A program made the translations under genes and the position numbers. Shown here in pieces: positions 16,219-26,941 of a stretch of DNA of 64,000 bases. Source of the stretch: Streptomyces fungicidicus (lineage in GTDB: Bacteria; Actinomycetota; Actinomycetes; Streptomycetales; Streptomycetaceae). Under the pieces are notes generated by a model. That model was given only the letters and a program-made list of their open reading frames with translations, was not told the origin of the DNA and did no database searches. The DNA lies in assembly GCF_003665435.1 (NCBI RefSeq), contig NZ_CP023407.1, positions 3,844,001-3,908,000 on the forward strand, read 5' to 3'. How positions within the stretch are numbered: the first letter of the stretch is position 1; each line of letters starts with the position of its first letter.

Positions 16219-17340
16219 ATGCACGTCACGCATCTGTCGCTGGCCGACTTCCGGTCCTATCCCCGGGTCGAGGTCCCGCTCGGCCCGGGGGTGACGGCCT
16301 TCGTCGGGCCCAACGGGCAGGGCAAGACGAACCTGGTCGAGGCGGTCGGCTATCTCGCCACCCTCGGCAGCCACCGCGTCTCCTCCGACGCGCCCCTGGT
16401 CCGCATGGGCGCCGACCGCGCGATCGTCCGGGCCCAGGTCCGGCAGGGCGAGCGGCAGCAGTTGGTCGAGCTGGAGCTGAACCCGGGCCGCGCCAACCGC
16501 GCCCGCATCAACAGGTCCTCGCAGGTCAGGCCGAGGGACGTGCTGGGCATCGTGCGCACGGTGCTGTTCGCGCCGGAGGACCTCGCCCTGATCAAGGGCG
16601 ACCCCGGTGAGCGGCGCCGGTTCCTGGACGAGCTGATCACCGCGCGCTCCCCGCGCATGGCCGGTGTGCGGTCGGACTACGACCGGGTGCTCAAGCAGCG
16701 CAACACCCTGCTGAAGTCGGCCGCGCTGGCCCGCCGGCACGGCGGCCGCACCCTGGACCTGTCCACCCTCGACGTCTGGGACCAGCACCTCGCGCACGCG
16801 GGCGCCGAGCTGCTGGCGCGGCGGCTCGACCTGATCGGCGCGCTCCAGCCGCTGGCCGACAAGGCGTACGAGCAGCTCGCGCCCGGCGGGGGGCCGCTCA
16901 CCCTGGAGTACAAGCCGTCCGCGCCCGGCGAGGCCGACACCCGCGAGGACCTGTTCGAGCAGCTGATGGCGGCCCTGGCGGAGGCGCGCAAGCAGGAGAT
17001 CGAGCGGGGCGTCACCCTGGTCGGCCCGCACCGCGACGACCTGCTGCTCAAGCTGGGCCGGCTGCCCGCCAAGGGCTACGCCTCCCACGGCGAGTCCTGG
17101 TCGTACGCGCTGGCGCTGCGGCTGGCCTCCTACGACCTGCTGCGCGCCGAGGGCAACGAGCCGGTCCTGGTGCTCGACGACGTCTTCGCCGAGCTGGACA
17201 CGCGGCGCCGCGAGCGCCTGGCCGAGCTGGTCGCCCCGGGCGAGCAGGTGCTGGTCACCGCGGCCGTGGACGACGACGTACCCCATGTGCTGGCGGGTAC
17301 GCGGTTCACCGTGGCCGAGGGGACGGTGGAGCGCGTATGA
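16219..17340 (+). CDS. recF: DNA replication and repair protein RecF
   Basis: This 373-residue SMC-like ATPase acts in recombinational gap repair. It starts MHVTHLSLADFRSYP, with Walker A GPNGQGKTNLVEAVGYL at about residues 30-46. The ABC-type signature region ASHGESWSYALALRLASY is near 293, and Walker B PVLVLDDVFAELD is near 313-326. The ATG follows gnd after 26 bases. The stop overlaps the DUF721 gene by 4 bases (ATGA). Confidence 0.96.
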   Translation: MHVTHLSLADFRSYPRVEVPLGPGVTAFVGPNGQGKTNLVEAVGYLATLGSHRVSSDAPLVRMGADRAIVRAQVRQGERQQLVELELNPGRANRARINRSSQVRPRDVLGIVRTVLFAPEDLALIKGDPGERRRFLDELITARSPRMAGVRSDYDRVLKQRNTLLKSAALARRHGGRTLDLSTLDVWDQHLAHAGAELLARRLDLIGALQPLADKAYEQLAPGGGPLTLEYKPSAPGEADTREDLFEQLMAALAEARKQEIERGVTLVGPHRDDLLLKLGRLPAKGYASHGESWSYALALRLASYDLLRAEGNEPVLVLDDVFAELDTRRRERLAELVAPGEQVLVTAAVDDDVPHVLAGTRFTVAEGTVERV

Positions 17341-17879
17341 GCGAGCGGGACTCGACGGGAGGCGGCGCCGGGAAGGCCCCCGAGCCCTCCGGTGTCGATC
17401 TCGCGCGGGTGGCGCTGCGCGCGGCCAGGGAAGCGGCTCGCGCGCGCGGGGACGCGGCCCAGCAGCGGAAGCAGGCGCGGCGCGGTGGACTGCGGTCCGG
17501 AGCGCGGGCCGACCGGCGTGACCCGATGGCGCTCGGCTCGGCGATCAGCCGACTGCTCACCGAGCGCGGCTGGGAGGCCCCGGCCGCCGTGGGCGGGGTG
17601 ATGGGGCGCTGGCCGGAGATCGTCGGCGAGGACGTGGCCAAGCACTGCGAGCCGGAACGGTACGACGAGGGCGAGCGGGTGCTGGTGGTGCGCTGCGACT
17701 CCACGGCGTGGGCGACGAATCTGCGCCTGCTCGCGCCGACCCTGGTCGCGCGTCTCAACGAGGACCTCGGGCACGGCACGGTGCGGCTGATCAAGGTCGT
17801 CGGCCCCGGCGGCCCGGCCCGTCGTTTCGGGCCGCTGCGGGCTCCCGGAAGCGTGGGTCCCGGCGACACATACGGGTGA
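17337..17879 (+). CDS. DUF721 (DciA-like) protein
   Basis: This 180-residue protein has a basic, Arg/Ala-rich N-terminal tail of about 60 residues, then the DUF721 domain (ISRLLTERGWEAPAAVGGVMGRWPEIVGEDVAKHCEP region and the ending TVRLIKVVGPG). DUF721 members related to DciA load the replicative helicase. The position here, coupled by a 4-base overlap to recF and before gyrB, is conserved in actinobacteria and fits a replication role, but that role is inference for this gene. Confidence 0.88.
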   Translation: MSERDSTGGGAGKAPEPSGVDLARVALRAAREAARARGDAAQQRKQARRGGLRSGARADRRDPMALGSAISRLLTERGWEAPAAVGGVMGRWPEIVGEDVAKHCEPERYDEGERVLVVRCDSTAWATNLRLLAPTLVARLNEDLGHGTVRLIKVVGPGGPARRFGPLRAPGSVGPGDTYG

Positions 17880-18311
17880 GACGCGCCCCGTTTTCCGCCC
17901 GTGAGCCCCACGTGATGGACATCACAGCACGTCTCTCAGCAGGGCGGTCGGGTGTCCGGCGACCGGTGCGCCGGACGCCCGTACAGGGTGGCGAATCGCC
18001 ACCTGACTCCTAAGTAGCCAAGGGTTGACGGCCGGAAGCGCTGAGTGGCCTCGTGGGGCTCTCGGGGACCCCATCCGCATATCGGGAGTCGGACGAGACC
18101 GGTTGAGGGCGGCACATGCGAACCCAGGTACCGGCAAACCCCCATCGATGTCAGTGCTACCGGTAGACTGGAAGACAATCCCGCCCCGACCGTGGGGACT
18201 GCCCGGGAAAAGCTGAGCAACGCTGATCAAGGCTTACCAACGCAACATGCCGCAGCCGCTCCGGCAACCTGCCGCCGAGCCCGGCTCGTGCTGTGCCAGA
18301 AAGGGCGCTTC
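17880..18311. other. Gene-free leader region before gyrB
   Basis: This gap of about 430 bases between the DUF721 gene and gyrB must contain the gyrB promoter. TAGACT at 18162-18167 is a possible -10 hexamer without a convincing -35 partner. I see no DnaA box, parS, hairpin of note or small gene. The frame that is open through part of it does not look like protein. Confidence 0.5.
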
Positions 18312-20372
18312 GTGGCCGATTCCGGCAACCCCAACGAGAACATCCCGTCCACCGACGCCGGCGTGAACAGCGCGGCGGCCACCTCGGGCAGCGAGGGCAC
18401 CGCCTCGTACGACGCCAGTGCCATCACCGTCCTCGAGGGTCTGGACGCGGTCCGCAAGCGACCCGGTATGTACATCGGCTCGACCGGTGAGCGAGGACTG
18501 CACCACCTGGTGCAGGAGGTCGTCGACAACTCCGTCGACGAGGCGCTGGCCGGTCACGCGGACACGATCGACGTGACGATCCTCGCCGACGGCGGCGTCC
18601 GGGTCGTCGACAACGGCCGCGGCATCCCGGTGGGCATCGTCCCGTCCGAGGGCAAGCCCGCCGTCGAGGTCGTGCTGACCGTGCTGCACGCGGGCGGCAA
18701 GTTCGGCGGCGGCGGTTACGCGGTCTCCGGCGGTCTGCACGGCGTGGGCGTCTCCGTCGTCAACGCCCTCTCCACCAGGGTCGCCGTGGAGGTCAAAACC
18801 GACGGCCACCGCTGGACGCAGGAGTACAAGCTGGGCGTCCCCACGGCGCCGCTCGCCCGGCACGAGGCCACCGAGGAGACCGGCACGTCGGTCACCTTCT
18901 GGGCCGACGGCGACATCTTCGAGACCACCGACTACTCCTTCGAGACGCTCTCCCGGCGCTTCCAGGAGATGGCCTTCCTCAACAAGGGCCTGAAGATCAA
19001 CCTCACCGACGAGCGCGAGTCGGCGAAGGCCACCGCCGGTGCGGACGAGGCGGGTGAGGACGAGAAGCACGAGGTCAAGAGCGTCTCGTACCACTACGAG
19101 GGCGGCATCGTCGACTTCGTGAAGTACCTCAACTCCCGCAAGGGAGAGCTGGTGCACCCCACCGTGATCGACCTCGAGGCCGAGGACAGGGACAGGCACC
19201 TGTCCCTCGAGGTCGCCATGCAGTGGAACGGCGGCTACACCGAGGGCGTGTACTCGTTCGCCAACATCATCCACACCCACGAGGGCGGTACGCACGAGGA
19301 GGGCTTCCGCGCGGCGCTCACCTCCCTCATCAACAAGTACGCGCGCGACAAGAAGCTGCTGCGCGACAAGGACGACAACCTCACGGGTGACGACATCCGC
19401 GAGGGTCTGACCGCGATCATCTCGGTCAAGCTGGCCGAGCCGCAGTTCGAGGGCCAGACCAAGACCAAGCTGGGCAACACCGAGGTGAAGACCTTCGTGC
19501 AGAAGGTCGTCTACGAGCACCTCAACGACTGGCTGGACCGCAACCCCAACGAGGCCGCGGACATCATCCGCAAGGGCATCGCGGCGGCCACCGCGCGGGT
19601 GGCGGCCCGCAAGGCGCGCGACCTGACCCGCCGCAAGGGCCTGCTGGAGTCGGCCTCCCTGCCGGGCAAGCTGTCCGACTGCCAGTCGAACGACCCCGTC
19701 AAGTGCGAGATCTTCATCGTCGAGGGCGACTCCGCCGGCGGTTCGGCCAAGTCCGGCCGGAACCCGCAGTACCAGGCGATCCTCCCGATCCGCGGAAAGA
19801 TCCTCAACGTCGAGAAGGCGCGCATCGACCGGATCCTGCAGAACCAGGAGATCCAGGCGATGATCTCCGCGTTCGGCACCGGTGTGCACGAGGACTTCGA
19901 CATCGAGAGGCTCCGCTATCACAAGATCATCCTGATGGCGGACGCCGACGTCGACGGCCAGCACATCAACACCCTGCTGCTGACCTTCCTGTTCCGCTTC
20001 ATGCGGCCGCTGGTCGAGGCCGGGCACGTGTTCCTGTCCCGTCCGCCGCTCTACAAGATCAAGTGGGGCAGGGACGACTTCGAGTACGCGTACTCCGACC
20101 GGGAGCGCGACGCGCTGATCGAGATGGGCCGCAACGCCGGCAAGCGCATCCGTGAGGACTCCGTCCAGCGCTTCAAGGGCCTCGGCGAGATGAACGCCGA
20201 GGAGCTGCGCATCACCACGATGGACCAGGAGCACCGCGTCCTCGGCCAGGTCACCCTGGACGACGCCGCCCAGGCCGACGACCTGTTCTCGGTCCTGATG
20301 GGCGAGGACGTCGAGGCCCGCCGCGCGTTCATCCAGCGCAACGCCAAGGACGTCCGGTTCCTCGACATCTGA
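18312..20372 (+). CDS. gyrB: DNA gyrase subunit B
   Basis: This 686-residue ATPase subunit matches the length of other Streptomyces GyrB proteins from GTG 18312 (AAGGG at 6-base spacing). The GHKL ATPase motifs are VVDNSVDEALAG, NGRGIPVG and GLHGVGVSVVNALS. The TOPRIM metal-binding residues appear as VEGDSAGGSA and MADADVDG. The GyrA-interacting C-terminus ends VRFLDI. The Arg corresponding to E. coli Arg136 is kept (HRWTQEY), so the common novobiocin-resistance change at that site is absent. gyrA follows after 42 bases. Confidence 0.97.
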   Translation: MADSGNPNENIPSTDAGVNSAAATSGSEGTASYDASAITVLEGLDAVRKRPGMYIGSTGERGLHHLVQEVVDNSVDEALAGHADTIDVTILADGGVRVVDNGRGIPVGIVPSEGKPAVEVVLTVLHAGGKFGGGGYAVSGGLHGVGVSVVNALSTRVAVEVKTDGHRWTQEYKLGVPTAPLARHEATEETGTSVTFWADGDIFETTDYSFETLSRRFQEMAFLNKGLKINLTDERESAKATAGADEAGEDEKHEVKSVSYHYEGGIVDFVKYLNSRKGELVHPTVIDLEAEDRDRHLSLEVAMQWNGGYTEGVYSFANIIHTHEGGTHEEGFRAALTSLINKYARDKKLLRDKDDNLTGDDIREGLTAIISVKLAEPQFEGQTKTKLGNTEVKTFVQKVVYEHLNDWLDRNPNEAADIIRKGIAAATARVAARKARDLTRRKGLLESASLPGKLSDCQSNDPVKCEIFIVEGDSAGGSAKSGRNPQYQAILPIRGKILNVEKARIDRILQNQEIQAMISAFGTGVHEDFDIERLRYHKIILMADADVDGQHINTLLLTFLFRFMRPLVEAGHVFLSRPPLYKIKWGRDDFEYAYSDRERDALIEMGRNAGKRIREDSVQRFKGLGEMNAEELRITTMDQEHRVLGQVTLDDAAQADDLFSVLMGEDVEARRAFIQRNAKDVRFLDI

Positions 20373-20414
20373 GTCGGTCTCAGCTGACCGCACAGGGAAG
20401 GATCTTCACCAGCA

Positions 20415-23012
<2,598 letters not shown>

Positions 23013-23030
23013 CACGAGGAGTGAGTCAGC

Positions 23031-23777
23031 GTGAGCGGAGCCACGGGCGCCGGACCGACCGGGACCGGTAGGGGAACGGACGGCGGTGGCCGTGGCTCCG
23101 CCGCGCGGGCGACGGATCCGCACACGACCAATCTCAAAGCGATCAAGTCGCCCGCCAAGGACGCCTCCTCGTCCGGCAGGCAGGGATCCCAGGGGGGAAC
23201 CGTGACGGACACCCGAGGCGGGCAGCAGGCCGCGTCCGGCCAGGGGGCCGGCGCCCAGACGGCCTCGCCGCTGCCGGGGGAACGCCAGGGGCAGCAGCAG
23301 TCGGGCCCGTACCACCCGCCGCAGGCCTACCAGGCGCAGTCCGGTACGGCGGCCGGGCGGACCGGCGCGGTCCGCCGTCCCCGCACGGGGGCGCGCACCA
23401 CCCCGCGTGTGCGCAAGGCGCGCCTGCGCGTGGCGAAGGCCGACCCGTGGTCGGTGATGAAGGTCAGCTTCCTGCTCTCCATCGCGCTGGGCATCTGCAC
23501 GATCGTCGCGGCGGCGGTGCTGTGGATGGTCATGGACGCCATGGGCGTGTTCTCGACGGTCGGCGGCACCATCTCCGAGGCGACCGGCTCCAACGAGTCG
23601 AACGGCTTCGACCTGCAGTCGTTCCTGTCGCTGCCCAACGTCCTGATGTTCACGACGATCATCGCGGTCATCGACGTCGTCCTGGCCACGGCGCTGGCGA
23701 CCCTCGGCGCGTTCATCTACAACCTCTCCGCGGGCTTCGTGGGCGGCGTCGAGCTGACCCTCGCCGAGGACGAGTAA
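23031..23777 (+). CDS. DUF3566 membrane protein
   Basis: This 248-residue protein has a long Gly/Ser/Gln-rich N-terminal half (about residues 1-125) and then a DUF3566 domain with two membrane segments: MKVSFLLSIALGICTIVAA at about 143-165 and MFTTIIAVIDVVLATALATL at about 205-228. The basic stretch RKARLRVAKADPWSVMK precedes the first segment. It follows gyrA after 18 bases. The family is regularly found after gyrA in actinobacteria, including mycobacteria; its function is not known to me. Confidence 0.9.
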   Translation: MSGATGAGPTGTGRGTDGGGRGSAARATDPHTTNLKAIKSPAKDASSSGRQGSQGGTVTDTRGGQQAASGQGAGAQTASPLPGERQGQQQSGPYHPPQAYQAQSGTAAGRTGAVRRPRTGARTTPRVRKARLRVAKADPWSVMKVSFLLSIALGICTIVAAAVLWMVMDAMGVFSTVGGTISEATGSNESNGFDLQSFLSLPNVLMFTTIIAVIDVVLATALATLGAFIYNLSAGFVGGVELTLAEDE

Positions 23778-23898
23778 GCCCTCGCAGGTCCTCGCCCGGC
23801 CCGTCCGCGCGGACCGGCGACAACCGATTTTGGGACTGCCCCGGTCGTGCGCTAATCTTCAGGAGTCAGCGCGCGGGACACACACCGCAGAGCGCGGC

Positions 23899-23975
23899 GG
23901 GGCTATAGCTCAGTTGGTTAGAGCGCATCCCTGATAAGGATGAGGCCACAGGTTCAAATCCTGTTAGCCCCACCA
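23899..23975 (+). tRNA. tRNA-Ile (GAT)
   Basis: 77-base cloverleaf with encoded CCA. The acceptor GGGGCTA pairs with TAGCCCC, the D arm reads AGCTCAGTTGGTTAGAGC, anticodon GAT is at 23933-23935, and the T arm contains GGTTCAAATCC. It lies downstream of gyrA as in other actinobacteria. Confidence 0.97.
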
Positions 23976-23981
23976 GCGAAA

Positions 23982-24009
23982 GACCCCCAGCCGGTACCGG
24001 CTGGGGGTC
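23982..24009 (+). terminator. Terminator after tRNA-Ile
   Basis: Perfect 14-bp self-complementary palindrome built on GACCCCCAGCCGG, followed by TTC, 6 bases after the tRNA CCA. Confidence 0.8.
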
Positions 24010-24059
24010 TTCTGGTTATGCGGCTGACATCGGCCGATGCGCGGACCTAGGCTCTGCGG

Positions 24060-24413
24060 ATGACCTTGGAATGGCGCAATGTGATCGTCCACTCGGCGGA
24101 TCCGAAGGCCCTGGGGCAGTGGTGGGCCGAGGCCCTCGGGTGGGTCGTGGTCCACGTCTCCGACGTGGAGTTCGCGATCCAGCCGGAGCGGGACCGCCTG
24201 CCGGGGCTGGAGTTCGTCCTGCTCGACGAGCCCAGGAAGGCCAAGAGCCGGCTCCACCTCGACTTCGTGCCCGACGACCAGGACGCCGAGGTGGCCCGCC
24301 TCGAGGCTCATGGCGCGAGGCGTGTCGACATCGGTCAGGGGGACCAGCCGTGGGTCGTCATGGCGGACCCCGAGGGCAACGAGTTCTGCGTCCTCGGCCG
24401 ACGGAGTCAGTGA
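24060..24413 (+). CDS. VOC-family (glyoxalase-like) protein
   Basis: This 117-residue single-domain protein has the vicinal-oxygen-chelate layout. The first half-repeat has NVIVHSADPKALGQWWAEALGW and the second runs RLHLDFVPDDQDAEVARLEAHGA to VMADPEGNEFCVLG. The His, Glu and Glu/Asp residues that usually bind metal in the family are partly present (HLDF, DPEGNEF). This glyoxalase-like subgroup is common in actinobacteria and its substrate is not known. A terminator precedes it by about 50 bases and another follows. Confidence 0.83.
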   Translation: MTLEWRNVIVHSADPKALGQWWAEALGWVVVHVSDVEFAIQPERDRLPGLEFVLLDEPRKAKSRLHLDFVPDDQDAEVARLEAHGARRVDIGQGDQPWVVMADPEGNEFCVLGRRSQ

Positions 24414-24444
24414 GCACCGGCCGAAGCGTTGTGCGTGCACATCA

Positions 24445-24479
24445 GAAGACCCCCGGGCCGATGGCGGCCGGGGGTCTTC
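24445..24479. terminator. Hairpin between the VOC gene and the convergent DUF6344-like gene
   Basis: Near-perfect inverted repeat of GAAGACCCCCGG(G)CCG with loop ATGG, located between two convergent genes. It resembles the terminator after tRNA-Ile in sequence. Confidence 0.7.
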
Positions 24480-24571
24480 GTGGTGGGGCGTGCCGTGAGG
24501 CTGTACGCGAGTTCGCCAGGACTCCGGGGAGCCGGGACGGCACGGGAACGGCAGGGGCCGGGGCCTGAGGG

Positions 24572-25012
24572 TCAGCGCTGGAGGGGAATGCGGCCGGCTG
24601 CGGGCTCCGCGCGGCTCGACGTCGTGTCGTCGGAGCAGTCTGCGGGTTCCTGCCGGCCGGTGGACTCCGGCTGTGCGGCGGAATCCTGCTGAGCGGGGGG
24701 TTCCTGCTGGGCCGTGGGGTCCGATCCGCCGGTGGTGTCCGCTTGCGGACTGTGCCGGCAGCTGGGGGACTTCCCGTGGGCCTCGGCGTGGATGCGCTGT
24801 TTCATCGTGGGGGGCAAGGCCCTGACCAGTGACCAGGACCCGAGGGGCGTAGTCAGGGTGATCGAGCCCTGGGTGCTGTCGCTGTTGCGCGCCTCATCGG
24901 TCTGCGGTACCGCCGCGGAGGCGGTCGTGGTGATGAGTCCGAGCGCCGTGCACAGCGCCAGGAAGGCGGTGACGACGGCGTTCCACAGCTTCATGACCTT
25001 GTTCCGGGCCAT
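24572..25012 (-). CDS. Small secreted protein, DUF6344-like
   Basis: This 146-residue protein has an N-terminal signal sequence (MKLWNAVVTAFLALCTALG, then a TASAA cleavage-like site near residue 34). A short conserved-looking stretch follows (LTTPLGSWSLVRALPPTMKQ). The rest is a low-complexity Gln/Pro/Ser/Glu tail with two Cys (SPSCRHS, ADCSDD). It resembles the DUF6344 proteins of Streptomyces. ATG 25012 has GAGGGG upstream. Function unknown. Confidence 0.65.
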   Translation of the reverse strand: MARNKVMKLWNAVVTAFLALCTALGLITTTASAAVPQTDEARNSDSTQGSITLTTPLGSWSLVRALPPTMKQRIHAEAHGKSPSCRHSPQADTTGGSDPTAQQEPPAQQDSAAQPESTGRQEPADCSDDTTSSRAEPAAGRIPLQR

Positions 25013-25275
25013 GGCCCCTCACTTTCGGGTTGGGCGATTTGCGTACTTTGCTCATGATGTGTATGCGGCTCGCGAAGTGGGGGACCGACGCCCGTGGCGC
25101 GTGGATGTTCAGATGAACACCACTCGGATGGGCGCAGCAGGGCTGAAAAGTTGTCCGGACCGCCCGGTGTCGGGGGGTGGTCGGAGGGGCCGACGCAGGT
25201 CACCGATCGGTATCGGCCGGTGTGTATAGTCGGGCGGCAGAGGTCCCCTACGTCAAGGAAAGACGAGGTCGCGCG

Positions 25276-25404
25276 GTGAAGAAGCTTCTCCTGGTCGCAC
25301 TGGCCGCCATCGGCGGGCTCCTCGTGTACCGCCAGATCCAGGCGGATCGCGCCGAGCAGGATCTGTGGACGGAGGCGACTGACTCCGTGCCCACGGGTTC
25401 GTGA
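25276..25404 (+). CDS. DLW-39 family small membrane protein
   Basis: This 42-residue protein starts at GTG. It has one N-terminal membrane segment (KLLLVALAAIGGLLVYRQI) and then the conserved tail RAEQDLWTEATD that names the family. The family is widespread in actinobacteria near gyrA and the cyclophilin gene, and its function is unknown. The terminator at 25429-25457 closes the transcript. Confidence 0.88.
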   Translation: MKKLLLVALAAIGGLLVYRQIQADRAEQDLWTEATDSVPTGS

Positions 25405-25428
25405 GTACCGACATACGACGCTGAACAG

Positions 25429-25457
25429 ACCCCGGCCGCACTCGCGGTCGGGGTTTT
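25429..25457 (+). terminator. Terminator of the DLW-39 gene
   Basis: Inverted repeat ACCCCGGCCG / CGGTCGGGGT with a 6-base loop and a TTTT tail, 24 bases past the stop. Confidence 0.85.
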
Positions 25458-25501
25458 GTGTGTGGTGGGGCCTTGCCGACGGGCCACGTCCGCCGGGCAG
25501 G

Positions 25502-26941
25502 ATGGCCGCGGTGCGACGTCCGGGCGACGACGAGGGGTGGCGCGTGAGGGCACGGCAGGGTAGGGGACGGGGGCGCGCACGCGCCGGGCGGGCGGGCGTG
25601 GTGGGGCTCGCGTCCGCGGTGCTGCTCGGGGCGGCCGCCGTACCGGGGCCGCAGGCGCTGGCCGGCGGGTTCACCGGCGCCGCCGGGTCCTTGCCCGCCG
25701 CCTCCGCCGGGTCCGGCGGCTATGCCTTCGCCGAGGACGCCCGGAGCGTCGACGGCGCCGCGAGCCCCGGGGACTCCGTGGAACTGGAGCCCGGCCGGAC
25801 CTACCGGAGCACGCTTCCGGCGAGGGGCAAGGTCTACTACCGCCTCACGCTCGACGACTCCACCAACACCTACGCCTCGGCCACCGCCGCCCCTCCGGCC
25901 GGCCGTACCGCCTCCGTGGTCGACGGCATCAAGGTCGCCGTGGAGGACGACGAGGGCCGCTCCTGCGACGTGGACACGGAGAGCTTCGGCGCCGCCGGCA
26001 GCCGGCATCCCCTCGCCGGGTGGGCCATGCGGGAGATCTCCCCGAGGAGATCCCTCTGCCAGGAGGCCGCTACGTACTACCTGACCGTCGAACGCGTCGA
26101 CCCGGACGGGGACGGCTCCTCCCCCGGCCCCTGGGAGATGGAACTTGCGGCGACGGCGGAGCCGCCCCTGGAGAAGGCCGGTGCGACGAGCGCCCCGACG
26201 GCGTGGGACTCCGCCCCGCCCCGGCCCGTCGATGGGGATCCGCAACGGCGCACGGGCGGCGCGGGGTTCAGCCGGGCCGCCCCCGTCGGCCACGGGGTCT
26301 GGCGGGACGACATCCGTCCCGGGCAGACGCTCTTCTACGAGGTGCCCGTCGACTGGGGCCGCCGACTGCACGCCACCGCCGAACTGGGCGGCTCGGGCGC
26401 GGGCGGCAGCGGCTATGTCGCCGCCGCGCTGGACCTGGACCTCTACAACCCCGTGCGCGGGCACGTCGTGGACGCGACCGTCGGCTACGACGGCACCCGG
26501 AAGACGGGCAGCCTCGCCGCCCTGCCGCCGGTCGCCCACGTCAACCGGCACGCCGTCAGCCGACAGGTCGCGGCGATGCGGTTCGCCGGGTCGTACTACC
26601 TCGTCGCGCATCTCTCCTCGGAGGTCGCGGACGCCTTCGGCGACGCGCCCGTGCCGCTGACGCTGCGGGTGGGGCTGAGCGGCGCGGCACAGGACGGGCC
26701 CGGATACGCGGGGGAGTCCGTGCCGGCGGACGCCTTCACGGTCGCGGGGGCAGATCGGGAGACGGCGGCCGGGGGCGGGGCGGCGGGTGACGACACCGCC
26801 TACCGGGCGCTGGCGGTGGGCGGGATCGGCGCCGGCACCGCACTGCTGGCGGGGCTCGGTGTGTGGACGCTGGCGGCCCGGCGCCGGACCGCCGCCCAGA
26901 CGGCGACCGGCTCCCGGCAGGAGCCGTTCAGATCCGCGTGA
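25502..26941 (+). CDS. Secreted, membrane-anchored protein with PPC-like domain
   Basis: About 479 residues from ATG 25502 (GGCAGG upstream); GTG 25544, with GAGGGG upstream, is an equally good start. The N-terminus is Arg-rich, followed by a signal-like hydrophobic stretch (GVVGLASAVLLGAAAVPGPQALAGG). The middle contains DSVELEPGRTYRSTLPARGK and VYYRLTLDDSTNTYASATA, which resemble bacterial pre-peptidase C-terminal (PPC) beta domains, and a second related block near FYEVPVDWGRRLHATAELG. A single C-terminal membrane segment (GIGAGTALLAGLGVWTLAA) with a basic stop-transfer tail anchors it. Function unknown. Its 3' end overlaps the convergent kinase gene by 14 bases. Confidence 0.75.
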   Translation: MAAVRRPGDDEGWRVRARQGRGRGRARAGRAGVVGLASAVLLGAAAVPGPQALAGGFTGAAGSLPAASAGSGGYAFAEDARSVDGAASPGDSVELEPGRTYRSTLPARGKVYYRLTLDDSTNTYASATAAPPAGRTASVVDGIKVAVEDDEGRSCDVDTESFGAAGSRHPLAGWAMREISPRRSLCQEAATYYLTVERVDPDGDGSSPGPWEMELAATAEPPLEKAGATSAPTAWDSAPPRPVDGDPQRRTGGAGFSRAAPVGHGVWRDDIRPGQTLFYEVPVDWGRRLHATAELGGSGAGGSGYVAAALDLDLYNPVRGHVVDATVGYDGTRKTGSLAALPPVAHVNRHAVSRQVAAMRFAGSYYLVAHLSSEVADAFGDAPVPLTLRVGLSGAAQDGPGYAGESVPADAFTVAGADRETAAGGGAAGDDTAYRALAVGGIGAGTALLAGLGVWTLAARRRTAAQTATGSRQEPFRSA